64,000 nucleotides of DNA, taken from Bugula neritina (lineage: Eukaryota > Bryozoa > Gymnolaemata > Cheilostomatida > Bugulidae). Location of the stretch: NCBI GenBank assembly GCA_964035545.1, contig OZ037770.1:2538001-2602000 (forward strand), read 5' to 3'. Numbering within the stretch: the first letter of the stretch is position 1; each line of letters opens with the position of its first letter. The notes under the pieces were generated by a model. The model saw only the letters and a list, made by a program, of their open reading frames with translations, made no database searches and was not told the DNA's origin. Below, piece by piece: positions 20,054 through 31,839 of this stretch. Position numbers and translations under genes: made by a program.

Positions 20054-20457
20054 TTAGAAGGAAAGACCACCAAGTCCCGGGACACCAAAGGTGTTTCCCT
20101 GTAGAATACAATAATGCAAAATATTAGTAAGTGAGTCAAAATATGGAAAAGAAATTGCAAAATAGAAATGGGCATGAAAAATATAATTTAGTACTACTAA
20201 AGCAATTCTTTTATAGCTTGCAATACCAAAATATTATAGCCATAACAATAAAAGTCCAAAATTTTGAAGTTTTAGGCCTGTTGATAAAATGTAGGATGAT
20301 CAGCAAATTATGAGCAGTACATTACATGTATATATTCTAGAAGTTACTTGAACTGTACTTACAAGGCCAACTGCAGTCCCAGTGTCTAATAACACTCCAT
20401 TACTCGAACTAACTTGGTGAGCGACGTTACTGCTATGTCCCCCACTGACAGCCACAT
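20054..20457 (-). CDS. Two 3' exons of an unidentified gene
   Basis: Exon 20457-20363 lies between the acceptor TTGTACAG and the donor CTT/GTAAGT, and only one frame is open. That frame gives a Ser/Gly-rich segment (HSSNVAHQVSSSNG then LLDTGTAVGL). It joins in phase to a terminal exon, 20098-20054, after acceptor TTCTACAG. The terminal exon encodes GNTFGVPGLGGLSF and a stop. I do not recognise the protein. Upstream exons were not found. A leader exon at 24914-24876 would fit in phase, but it lies inside a hAT transposon and is probably unrelated. Confidence 0.5.
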
Positions 20458-20559
20458 CTGTACAATAGAATTGAGGCTATATACATGTCTAACATATGAA
20501 TATATACATTCCATTAACCTAAACTGAGTTGTGAATAATTCATACTTAATTCATACTGT

Positions 20560-20868
20560 AAAATATTATACTATGTTATATTACATCATATTATACTATG
20601 TTATATTACATCATATTATATTATATTATGTCATTATATATTATATTATATTACATCATATTATACTATACTATATTACATCATATTGTATTATATTATA
20701 TTACATCATATTATTATATAATATATTATATCATATTATAGTATATTATATTACATCATATTATGCTATGTTATATTACACCATATTATAGTATATTATA
20801 TTACATCATATTATGCTATGTTATATTACATCATATTATACTATGTTATATTACATCATATAACAAAG
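20560..20868. repeat. 25-bp type TATATTACATCATATTATACTATG array
   Basis: Tandem variants of TTATATTACATCATATTATA run for about 300 bases. They match the array at 779-966. The region 20870-21345 after it holds nothing recognisable. Confidence 0.85.
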
Positions 20869-21348
20869 GCATAATTAGAATAAAGAAGTAATCAATTCTC
20901 ACCAAATAAACTTCTAAGTGTCAAATAGCAAGTTACGTGGCAATTAACAACTTATGCTTGATCAGTAGTTTCACAGTGTAATTAAAATCACTCATTGATT
21001 CAAATCATTCTATATTAATAAAACGGTACAAAATTTTCTGTGATATAAAATCATATAATGAAGTATTATTATGTTATATGGCATGCCTCGGTTCCACTAC
21101 CCTGCAAATGCAGACATACTACGCATATATTGGCTATTGCATGATATCTTCTTGTAGCTGCCATTATTATAATGCGTGCACTTTATAAAACTTGTAGTTT
21201 TTGCTATTATATGTGCTGTTTTAAACATGTTCTTTATAATAAGGAGAATTGTTGACTATATGCTCAGTAAACTACATTACAACTACAGTAAACAGCATAT
21301 GTGTTACTTGTGTATATAATACGCCTATAGCATTTCTGCAACTACATA

Positions 21349-21658
21349 TATCCCCCTGTTCACACATTGCCGCATCGTACGAAGTAATGTAAAATATCAG
21401 CCATCTTTAATGTGTCCGGGCTGAAGTTTACAAAGTCCACTAATAGGTAATATATAAGACATTTCATTGGACAATTTTATCCAATCAGTAGACACAAAAG
21501 TTTTTCTGTCTAACAGGAACCCGCCGCAACTAATTTGAATCAAAGCAGTGCTCGATCCTAGCGTACCGTAGCACAGTACAGGAAGCTCAGACATTTGTAA
21601 AAGTGGCTGATACTTTACATTACGGCATACGATACGACAATGTGTGAACAGGGGCATA
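21349..21658. mobile_element. 310-bp foldback element with about 54-bp terminal inverted repeats
   Basis: The left arm (21349-21402) contains CCCCTGTTCACACATTG and GTAATGTAAAATATCAGCC. The right arm (21605-21658) is its reverse complement with a handful of mismatches. The middle has no transposase, and a minus-strand open frame across it is probably chance. This fits a small non-autonomous DNA element (MITE-like). Target duplication was not resolved. Confidence 0.65.
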
Positions 21659-22190
21659 AGGGTGATTTTAAGACTTTTAAAATAAAAAAAAACCTCTAAC
21701 CAAAAGCCTGTGTAAGATTCTCTAATGTATAAAACCTTGAAACTTACATTTCGAGAAGATTTGAACTGCTGGATGTTACAGTAGTTGCGCACTAGTTGCC
21801 AGTTGCTAGTTGTCAGTTGCTAATTGCTATATATTTGTCATTTGACGGTTGCTAGTTGCCAGTTGTAATCTGCTAGCTTCCCGTTGTGGTTTCTACACCT
21901 AAATGATCCTTCAGCTGCAACTTTCAATGTTGAAGTTCCGATCAACTGCCTATTGATTTGTTACTCATCCTGTTACTATGCAGCTGTAACAACAACATAA
22001 TGACTTACTAATGTTATACACAAAGCACAGTGTGTAGAAGTTTTTACTAAGAAGAGTCACAGAGAAGTCTATTAAAAAGCAGCAAAACAGTCTACATTTG
22101 TATCAGCTTTCCATGTATAACCTGTTGAGAGTCAATAACATTTCTGCAGCACTAGAACTAGAGTGGCTTATAGGGCTATAGCAGTAGAGA

Positions 22191-22262
22191 CTACAGTGGT
22201 TATTACTACAGTGGTTATTACTACAGTGGTTATTACTACAGTGGGTATTACTACAGTGGTTA
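22191..22262. repeat. 15-bp tandem repeat CTACAGTGGTTATTA
   Basis: About five copies of CTACAGTGGTTATTA with one base change (GGGTATTA). No function is apparent. The interval 21660-22190 holds nothing recognisable. Confidence 0.85.
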
Positions 22263-22349
22263 GGAACAGACTCTGTAAAAGTTGGCTAATGAAAAGTTAT
22301 GTAGCATGCAACTCTAGTAATTCACCATTCTAGTAGACATAAAATTCTG

Positions 22350-22478
22350 CAGTAGTAGTAGTAGCAGCAGTAGCAGTAGTAGTAGTACTAGTAGTAGTAG
22401 TACTAGTAGTAGTAGTACTAGTAGTAGTAGTAGTAGTAGTAGCAGTAGTAGTAGTAGTAGCAGTAGTAGTAGTACTGA

Positions 22479-22549
<71 letters not shown>

Positions 22550-22676
22550 CTACTACTACTATTACTAGTAGTAGTAGTAGTACTACTACTACTACTACTA
22601 CTAGTAGTACTACTACTACTACTACTGCTGCTACTGCTGTTACTACTGCTACTACTACTACTACTACGACTATCAG

Positions 22677-22715
<39 letters not shown>

Positions 22716-22836
22716 GACTATCAGTACTACTACTACTGCTACTACTACTACTACTGCTACTACTACTACTACTACTACTAGTACTACTACTACTAGTACT
22801 ACTACTACTAGTACTACTACTACTGCTACTGCTTAG
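22350..22836. repeat. (TAG)n then (CTA)n triplet array, inverted arrangement
   Basis: The array is TAG/GTA repeats to about 22547 and CTA/TAC repeats afterwards, so the two halves are near-complementary and could fold into a long hairpin. The CTA part is the left piece of the triplet array that resumes at 25247 beyond a hAT insertion. Confidence 0.9.
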
Positions 22837-23669
22837 GCCTGCACGGTGTCAGACTGCACTGCCAAATGATTAAATATGGTTAAAAATAATCGTACATCGA
22901 AAAACACCAAAATTTGGAGTTATGTCCCCTTTTTATTCAATGTAGTTCGGTGTCGGCTCTATTGGGGAAGCGATTACTCCCACCGACATGCTTAGACAGC
23001 TCTGAATCATGTATCAATGTACTAATGCATTAGCATACAAACCTCATTTTATAGCATTAGCTACCAACTCATATTTCAGATTCAGAAAATTGGATAGGAA
23101 AGCTGTTTCTAGGCTATTTTTGAAATAGACTACTGCACTACTGTTAACACTAACAATGGCTACACTGCTATATCAAATCTGTTTCACTACCTGCATGATT
23201 TTCAACCATTGTAGCGTACAATTGATAGCTGTCGAGATAATTCACACTGCTTAGAGTTAGTCACTCTATGGATACCTCAGTATGACAGCAAGTTCCTTAT
23301 ATTCAAATTTTACACGACAAAAATACGCTATCAACATCGACAACAATGACAACAATCAAAAGGTCTTCTCTTTATTTCAAGTAGAAAGATTTTTAAACTG
23401 CAAAATAGAGGAGTGTGTTAGCTCAGAAGCAATCGAACCTCAGGTCTATCAGGCATTAATAAAAGTTACTGATTATGCGCAGCTGAAAAATATTACCTTA
23501 CATTTAAAAATTGGACAGCTTCAACTAGAACAGATTTTGACTATGATGGTTGACTAGTTTTGTTGAACTCTCCAGGTAATAAGTGCAAGCTTTATCAATT
23601 AAATAAAACGGGGAAAAAAACATCAGTTTATTATATCTTATACGCATGCAAGTGGTCACAAGTTTGTTT

Positions 23670-23852
23670 TTATGTCTGCGCTTCATTTTGGCCATTAAAT
23701 GCTAGGACTGTTAGCATGTTCATCATAGTAGGTTTGAGACTGCAATGCTTCTTGCTGACAATATGGCCTGACAGCGAGAACAGTCTCTCAGATGCCACAC
23801 TAGAGGCGCAGACACTGAAGACATTTCTTGCAATCTGACTGTATGTAGGAAA
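23670..23852 (-). pseudogene. hAT transposase C-terminal dimerisation domain
   Basis: The minus strand reads FPTYSQIARNVFSV, then SSVASERLFSLSGHIVSKK, then LKPTMMNMLTVLAFN and a stop. This is the conserved hAT C-terminal signature (ASSVASER-FS-G--V---R--L). The frame breaks upstream of 23852. The plus-strand frames at 23282-23557 and 23560-23838 are rejected in favour of this reading. Confidence 0.85.
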
Positions 23853-24007
23853 TTCACACTGGTGGGTCTGCTACCAGGTAGTAATCTCGTTCTGCGCCTC
23901 ACAAGTCAGACTCAGCAGGAATTCGAGCTGAAAATTTAAGCAAAGCATTCAATTGCAACATATCACAAGATATATTGAATATGAAGTTGTCAAGTATGAA
24001 TATTTAG

Positions 24008-24127
<120 letters not shown>

Positions 24128-24169
24128 CTGCATAAATCTCAGTTTAAAATATTACAAATTGTTACTGTT

Positions 24170-24310
24170 ATGTCATGTCACTACCTCTCGTTTCGATTTT
24201 TCCTCTGGAGTCAGAGAGACACTTTGGGTCTGTGACAGAGCTCCCAACATTTTTTTGCTTACTCAACAGAATTGCTGCTAGGGAGGATTTCTGCAAAATT
24301 TCTGCAAATA
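24170..24310 (-). pseudogene. hAT transposase fragment upstream of the dimerisation domain
   Basis: One frame reads [20 protein letters not shown]. One base later, another frame reads [15 protein letters not shown]. Together they resemble the linker that precedes the C-terminal domain in hAT transposases. A one-base shift separates them, and a stop follows. Confidence 0.6.
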
Positions 24311-25307
24311 AATTGACAAGTACAATCATGAATCAATGTGATTATTTATGACAATAATGGTAACAATAATCATAAACTCTATAGACCATCGCATAGATAG
24401 TAAATAGTGATAATTTAGTTTGAATGGATAAATAATTAATAATACTAAGTCTAATACTAATAGTAATAGTAATAATTAATATTATTATTATTACTGCATG
24501 CAAACTTTTATAAGGGAGTATGGCCACCTCGTTGGCCCGACTGGCAATGATTCATTATTATAAATAATCATTCCAATCATTATTAGGCCTACAGCCTACT
24601 ACCTCAGTATACTCAGACTGAGATTCTAAATAGATTCTACTACCTTAGTACAACATTATTTTTTATTAGTATTAAGAATGAAATCAAATCAATGTGATTA
24701 TGATAATATTAATAATGGTAACAATAATCTAATACTAATAGTAATAATTAATATTATTATTACTGCATGCAAACTTTTATAAGTCACCATAAAATTAGCT
24801 AACTCCTGTCCCACCTTTAGTTAAGTTGGTATAGAAAACCAGCTAACTCAACACCAACAGCAAAACATTACTCACCGCTTCATCAATCATTTGAATGTCA
24901 TCAGTTTCAGCCATTTCTCTTGCTCCAATGCTTTACTTTCACCGCCTTTTCTGCTTATGTGCTAACAATAGTCTGAGGGACTAACTCAATTTTATGACAC
25001 AGCAGCTACTTTACAAATTCTAATACTCCTAACGGAGTGGCATAACGAACTAACTTGAGAAAAAAAAGGAAAAACAGTTAAAGAGAGAGCAACTCCAAGA
25101 CACCGAAACTTCGGTCGATGCACTGTACTGAAACTATAGTTTATAGTTCAATGGGTCGATGGCTTTCGGTTGTTAATAAACTGATAATCAGTGATTCGAT
25201 TGGTAGGTCACATCGAAAACATCGTTTACCATCGAACCATCGTGCAGGCTTACTGCTACTACTACTATCACCAATAATAGTGCTTTGTTATACTCATCCC
25301 ACACCTT

Positions 25308-28300
25308 TTAAACAGATACTATTTTCCCAACTCTGATATCCAGTCTGTTGGACAATAAAGGAAGTTCAGACGACGGACTTACTTCAGACTGAAAGTTTTT
25401 CTCTATATCTCCGTAATTCGTGTAGATCTTGTTCCCTCCGAATTCCTCCTTCCTTTCAATTAGCAACTCTGTAACAGGCAATCAGCAACTGCTTAATAGA
25501 CAATTGGCAACTCTGAGATATAACTCAAGTAATACATAATATATAACTCAAGTTATACATAATATATAACTCAAGTAACACATAATATATAACTCAAGTA
25601 ATACATAATATATAACTCAAGTAATACATAATATATAACTCAAGTTATACATAATATATAACTCAAGTAATACATAATATATAACTCAAGTAATACATAA
25701 TATATAACTCAAGTAATACATAATATATAACTCAAGTAACACATAATATATAACTCAAGTAATACATAATATATAACTCAAGTAATACATATTATATAAC
25801 TCAAGTAATACATAATATATAACTCAAGTAACACATAATATATAACCAAAGTAATACATAATATATAACTCAAGTAATACATAATATATAACTCAAGTAA
25901 CACATATTATATAACTCAAGTAACACATAATATATAACTCAAGTAACACATAATATATAACTCAAGTAACACATAATATATAACTCAAGTAATACATAAT
26001 ATATAACTCAAGTAATACATAATATATAACTCAAGTAACACATAATATATAACTCAAGTAACACATAATATATAACTCAAGTAACACATAATATATAACT
26101 CAAGTAATACATAATATATAACTCAAGTAACACATATTATATAACTCAAGTAACACATATTATATAACTCAAGTAACACATAATATATAACTCAAGTAAC
26201 ACATAATATATAACTCAAGTAATACATAATATATAACTCAAGTAATACATAATATATAACTCAAGTAATACATAATATATAACTCAAGTAATACATAATA
26301 TATAACTCAAGTAATACATAATATATAACTCAAGTAATACATAATATATAACTCAAGTAATACATAATATATAACTCAAGTAATACATAATATATAACTC
26401 AAGTAATACATAATATATAACTCAAGTAACACATAATATATAACTCAAGTAACACATAATATATAACTCAAGTAACACATAATATATAACTCAAGTAATA
26501 CATAATATATAACTCAAGTAACACATATTATATAACTCAAGTAACACATATTATATAACTCAAGTAACACATAATATATAACTCAAGTAACACATAATAT
26601 ATAACTCAAGTAATACATAATATATAACTCAAGTAATACATAATATATAACTCAAGTAATACATAATATATAACTCAAGTAATACATAATATATAACTCA
26701 AGTAATACATAATATATAACTCAAGTAATACATAATATATAACTCAAGTAATACATAATATATAACTCAAGTAACACATAATATATAACTCAAGTAACAC
26801 ATAATATATAACTCAAGTAACACATAATATATAACTCAAGTAATACATAATATATAACTCAAGTAACACATAATATATAACTCAAGTAACACATAATATA
26901 TAACTCAAGTAACACATAATATATAACTCAAGTAATACATAATATATAACTCAAGTAACACATATTATATAACTCAAGTAACACATATTATATAACTCAA
27001 GTAACACATAATATATAACTCAAGTAACACATAATATATAACTCAAGTAATACATAATATATAACTCAAGTAATACATAATATATAACTCAAGTAATACA
27101 TAATATATAACTCAAGTAATACATAATATATAACTCAAGTAATACATAATATATAACTCAAGTAATACATAATATATAACTCAAGTAATACATAATATAT
27201 AACTCAAGTAACACATAATATATAACTCAAGTAACACATAATATATAACTCAAGTAACACATAATATATAACTCAAGTAATACATAATATATAACTCAAG
27301 TAACACATAATATATAACTCAAGTAATACATAATATATAACTCAAGTAATACATAATATATAACTCAAGTAATACATAATATATAACTCAAGTAATACAT
27401 AATATATAACTCAAGTAATACATAATATATAACTCAAGTAATACATAATATATAACTCAAGTAATACATAATATATAACTCAAGTAATACATAATATATA
27501 ACTCAAGCAATACATAATATATAACTCAAGTAATACATAATATATAACTCAAGTAATACATAATATATAACTCAAGTAACACATAATATATAACTCAAGC
27601 AATACATAATATATAACTCAAGTAATACATAATATTTAACTCAAGTAATACATAATATATAACTCAAGTAATACATAATATATAACTCAAGTAATACATA
27701 ATATATAACTCAAGTAATACATAATATATAACTCAAGTAACACATAATATATAACTCAAGTAACACAGAAGAATAAATTAGCTATCACTAAGAATGTAGA
27801 CAGTATAGACAGAACGACAAAGCACCAGTGAGAGCTAACCGCCAGTGCCTACCACTGTTGTCCTTGACATTGAAGAGGACGTGCTTGACGAAGGCCAGAA
27901 CCCCGTTATCCGAGACGTTTCCGGGCTCACAGAACGCCATCTTTAGCTTCTTTTTCACTTGCGCAGCCGAGTCCAACAAATCTATTTTCGAGGAGTCGTC
28001 CGATGAGCTCATCTTAGCTCCAGCGAGTCCAGGAACTGAGAAACACACGAGATGATAGACCAAAGGCTAGATAAATGCAGAACTGAGGCTAAATAAGAGC
28101 AACTTGTAGAAAGTAGAGGGTTGGGGATCGATATTCAATAGAGACTAATACTGTGTAATTCAGGAAGAGAGATATTTATGTATACACATGCAAGAACTTT
28201 CGATCTTGGTTTGCGACCAGAAATATTTGGTCACGCTTTGGTGACTTTGATTCATGTAGAGAAGATAACTAACAATAGTAGTAACGATGAGCCAATAGAG

Positions 28301-28426
28301 CTGATAGAAAAATATGCATTCATAAGAGACATGCTGTCATTTCACTCTACATTTTAAATATATAAAAGTTTCAGTTTACTCAATGAAGATAGAAACGGGT
28401 AGTATTTGTATAGATGTGGTCGGATG

Positions 28427-28512
<86 letters not shown>

Positions 28513-31485
28513 ATGGCAAGAGCTTTGTAACTGCATAAAGCCATGGATCTATTAGGTTACTGAATAGGGAACATAACGGGAACCCCTCCCATTCTAATTG
28601 TCATACTGTAAAAAATTCACAGTACATTCTCAATTACTGCCTTGCTCACCAGTTCCAGGAGAAAATAGTTGAGGACCTACCCATAGGGTTCATGAGATGG
28701 GCCCTCTGCGCATAGCCCAGTTTGGGCAGATACTTTTCAGCAAATGTGAAAATCTTTCGCTGGTCTACTCCACCGAACTGTGCATCACACTTCAAATATT
28801 CTTCATCGAGCGCTTGTAGACCAGGGTACAGCATTCCTGTAAGGAGCCAACGTTATGCCATGACGTTATGTCACCGACTAACACAGCTATTTATTAAATC
28901 ATTACCCTTTCCAGTTGACCATAAAATGGCCGTAATATTTTAACCTGCATGTCTTGTATAATAAATAAGATTCTTTGACTTGATAATGAGTCAAACTACT
29001 TAGGACAGAGTCACATTGGCTCTTTAAGTTGAGTCAGTCAAACTCATAAATTACTCTACAGTCATGGTATTTACTCAACACTAGGAAGTGTAGCTGTCAT
29101 ATGCCTTCAAGCTAATTATTCTATCAGCAAAACTTTTATCATATTTATAAGGAAGTGGAGGAGAGCAAAGTTCTCTTTAATCATGTTTCTGAGATGTAGT
29201 TAGACAATCTAGATACATCTCACGGTGGCTGGTAAAAATGTCACAAGTGGCAAAGTAGGTAGAGATGGCACATTTTCAATATTATGGTTTGGGGTGAGAG
29301 CGGGGGGGGGGATGGGGGTTTGGGAAAATTTAACATCAGTTTGCCATTTTTACTTATTTTCTATTTGTACCATTATTACCTAAACCATACACTACAGTAC
29401 AATACACAATTAAATAACCTAGACATACACTGCAGTAAGAGACATATTATATATTATATTATATATTATATAGTGCAGCACTATCTCAATACGATATTAT
29501 ATTCTACATATTATATTACATTATGCTCAACTGTATTATATGTTATACTACACCAATATCTCATACCATAGCATATTATATCAGAGTATATAATACCATA
29601 TGAAGAACTATAAGAGTTTACCACTTAGCAAGGGATGATCAACCTGTTTAACCACCTCAGCGCCGGCCTTCTTCGCGTCGTGCTCAGTTACCATAGACGA
29701 CAGTCTGTAAATATGTATAGACATCAATGGATTGAAGCACACTAGCTGTTGAAATCAGTGTGGACAATAACACAAACTGCATACACAAACCACTATCTAG
29801 AGTATAAGCTGGTAGAGCTCATTGCATGTAGTATCATTACCTGTATACGTCAAGTGTGTACTCTCGACTCAGTTCGTAGTCGGTTCCCTTCACAAACTTG
29901 AGTTTCTCAAGTGGCACTCCAATGGACTTGAGCATGGCCTTGATGACTCTCTGGTAGTACTCACACCTCTTCTCAAGCAGCGACCACGGGGCCTTCATGT
30001 TGTCCAGGTAGGCGTGCAGGTCAGCAAACAGAATGGTTACCTGTAAGCATTCACGTGGTATGACATCATGTCGTCTGCATGTAGTCGTGTGACGCCATGT
30101 CGTCTGCATGTAGTCATGTGACGCCATGTCGTCTGCATGTAGTCATGTGACGCCATGTCATCTGCATGTAGTCATGTGACGCCATGTCATCTGCATGTAG
30201 TCATGTGACGCCATGTCGTCTGCATGTAGTCATGTGACGCCATGTCATCTGCATGTAGTCATGTGACGCCATGTCGTCTGCATGTAGTCATGTGACGCCA
30301 TGTCGTCTGCATGTAGTCATGTGACGCCATGTCGTCTGCATGTAGTCATGTGACGCCATGTCGTCTGCATGTAGTCATGTGACATCTAGTATAACAAGCT
30401 GTCTAGTATAACAAGGTGTCTGTGTGCAGTAAAGATTATTAAAAGACACTCTTTAAGTTTGAAACATACAGAATATTATATTTTTAATAAACATGAAAAT
30501 TATATCTACAAAAGGGCGAATGACAGACATCAAATTGCGACCAGCTTGTATGCAGATTTACTCGGGATAAGGAATTTGGAAAACACAGGAAACGGCATCT
30601 TTTTTTGTAAAAAGAGAAATTGATTGAATCAAATCGGGGAAAAGGTACTATTACGGAGGAACGAGCTAAAAGTGGACTGCGATATCAAACTAGAAACAAG
30701 AACACTTTCTAGACCTGCCATCAGAGGTCAAAGGTTAAAGCCTCACTGACTTCTTTCGCGGAGTCAACATATTATAAATATTACAGCTTGTTTCTTATAC
30801 CACAGGATTCAACTGCCTAACAACTTATGTCATTCAGTAAACCCTAAGCTTAGCGTCTGCTACCAAGTCTTACCTCACATCCTGCTTTGAGGAAATCGGC
30901 CAGCTTGGACATGGGCACGAAGTAGGCTATGTGCGGTTTGCCGGTAGTGGCTGTTCCCCAGTAGACTTTCAGGTCTCTTTCCTTCCACACTGCCTTGATC
31001 TTATCTTCCCCCAACACTTCCTGGTAACACAGTAACCTTGATGTCTACATACTCACTGATTGACTCACTCACTCACTCACTCACTCACTCACTCACTCAC
31101 TCACTCACTCACTCACTCACTCACTCACTCACTCACTCACTCACTCCCTCACTCACTCACTCACTCACTCACTCACTCACTCACTAACTCACTCACTCAC
31201 TCACTCACTCACTCAATCACTCACTCAATCTCTGACTCACTCACTCGCTCACTCACAATACTACATACATAAACTTCCAAGTTGGTGATGATTTAATATT
31301 CAACTAAAATGAAAATAAATAATGCGAAGGGAGTATTGAAATTACAATAGAGAAATTGCCCATTACCACACATACAGCTGCCTATGATGGCCAAGCATAC
31401 AAAGATATAGGTAATGGGTCACATGACTAACCTGTAGGTTTCTGCTTATCAGTGCATATTTTTCGTCCACAGAAAGACCAGCCAT
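25308..31485 (-). CDS. YARS1: Tyrosyl-tRNA synthetase, copy A, C-terminally truncated (327 aa)
   Basis: Exons 31485-31432, 31020-30874, 30040-29841, 29704-29622, 28836-28681, 28035-27853 and 25468-25308 all have GT/AG borders and give 984 nt in one frame. The enzyme charges tRNA-Tyr with tyrosine in the cytosol. Class I motifs are present: [14 protein letters not shown] in exon 2 (HIGH-like HIAY at 48-51) and KMSSS at 221-225. Exon 7 encodes GGNKIYTNY, then a 12-residue linker, then [12 protein letters not shown], the first residues of the EMAPII-like tRNA-binding tail, and a TAA. The family normally has about 60 residues between these blocks and a full EMAPII domain, so both are lost. Intron 6 is filled by a 23-bp satellite. 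Possibly a mini-TyrRS-like enzyme, possibly a decaying copy. Confidence 0.85.
25510..27768. repeat. Satellite of 23-bp units (TAATACATAATATATAACTCAAG), about 98 copies
   Basis: It fills intron 6 of synthetase copy A. Variants (TAATACAT, TAACACAT, ACACATATT) occur in a repeated order. The pair of ACACATATT units recurs at about 26131, 26522 and 26959, spacings of 17 and 19 units, so there is a higher-order repeat. Confidence 0.97.
28432..28510. repeat. (AT)n microsatellite
   Basis: About 78 bases in intron 5 of copy A. Copy B has only a short AT stretch at the same place (about 36068), so the run expanded or contracted after duplication. Confidence 0.95.
30053..30382. repeat. 29-bp minisatellite GCCATGTCGTCTGCATGTAG..., about 11 copies
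   Basis: The unit, with GCATGTAGTCATGTGAC at its end, lies directly next to the acceptor of exon 3 in copy A. Copy B has only about four units (37672-37786). It is GC-richer than its surroundings. Confidence 0.95.
31058..31256. repeat. (ACTC)n tetranucleotide array, copy A
   Basis: About 50 ACTC repeats lie in intron 1, about 35 bases upstream of exon 2. The frame it creates (Thr-His-Ser-Leu repeats) is not a gene. Confidence 0.97.
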
Positions 31486-31617
31486 GTTCGATTCAATTCC
31501 TGGAACCTAAAGCACAATAAATAATACACATAACACTATTGAAATAAATGAAATGCTTTAGTTACTCCTAGTTTAAGTGTAACTTTCTAATTCACGAATG
31601 GCTATAAAATATTATTT

Positions 31618-31835
31618 GGGAGCAGCTGTGGTCAAGGGGTTAGAGTGTTTGCTTAGTAAGCACGAAGTATGGGTTTGAACCTCAGTAAAGGACATTGATA
31701 ATGTAAGGAAGAGCATCCAGTCATAATTGCTCCTGTGCCTCATACGAATACTAGTAAAGGCAGTAGTTGTCCAGAAGCAACCTAGAGAGTTACACAAAGA
31801 GCTAGAGTGAATGGGAAACAATCATCATCATATTG
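31618..31835 (+). mobile_element. tRNA-derived SINE, copy A
   Basis: It starts GGGAGCAGCTGTGG. A box A-like TGGTCAAGGGGTTAGAG is followed by a box B-like GGGTTTGAACCTC about 30 bases later, and then GGAAGAGCATCCAGTCATAA, a core seen in many animal SINEs. It ends in an ATC repeat. It lies 133 bases upstream of the synthetase start codon. Confidence 0.75.
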
Positions 31836-31839
31836 GAAT

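Noticed and set aside
21397-21792. 131-codon minus-strand ORF
   Set aside because: It spans both the inner part and an arm of a foldback element and lacks any known motif.
23282-23838. Two plus-strand frames of 91 and 92 codons
   Set aside because: The minus strand here encodes a clear hAT C-terminal domain; the plus frames are shadows.
31060-31272. Thr-His-Ser-Leu repeat frame
   Set aside because: Product of the ACTC tetranucleotide array.
31618-31700. A functional tRNA gene
   Set aside because: The A and B boxes are present but the sequence does not fold as a full tRNA and continues into a SINE core.
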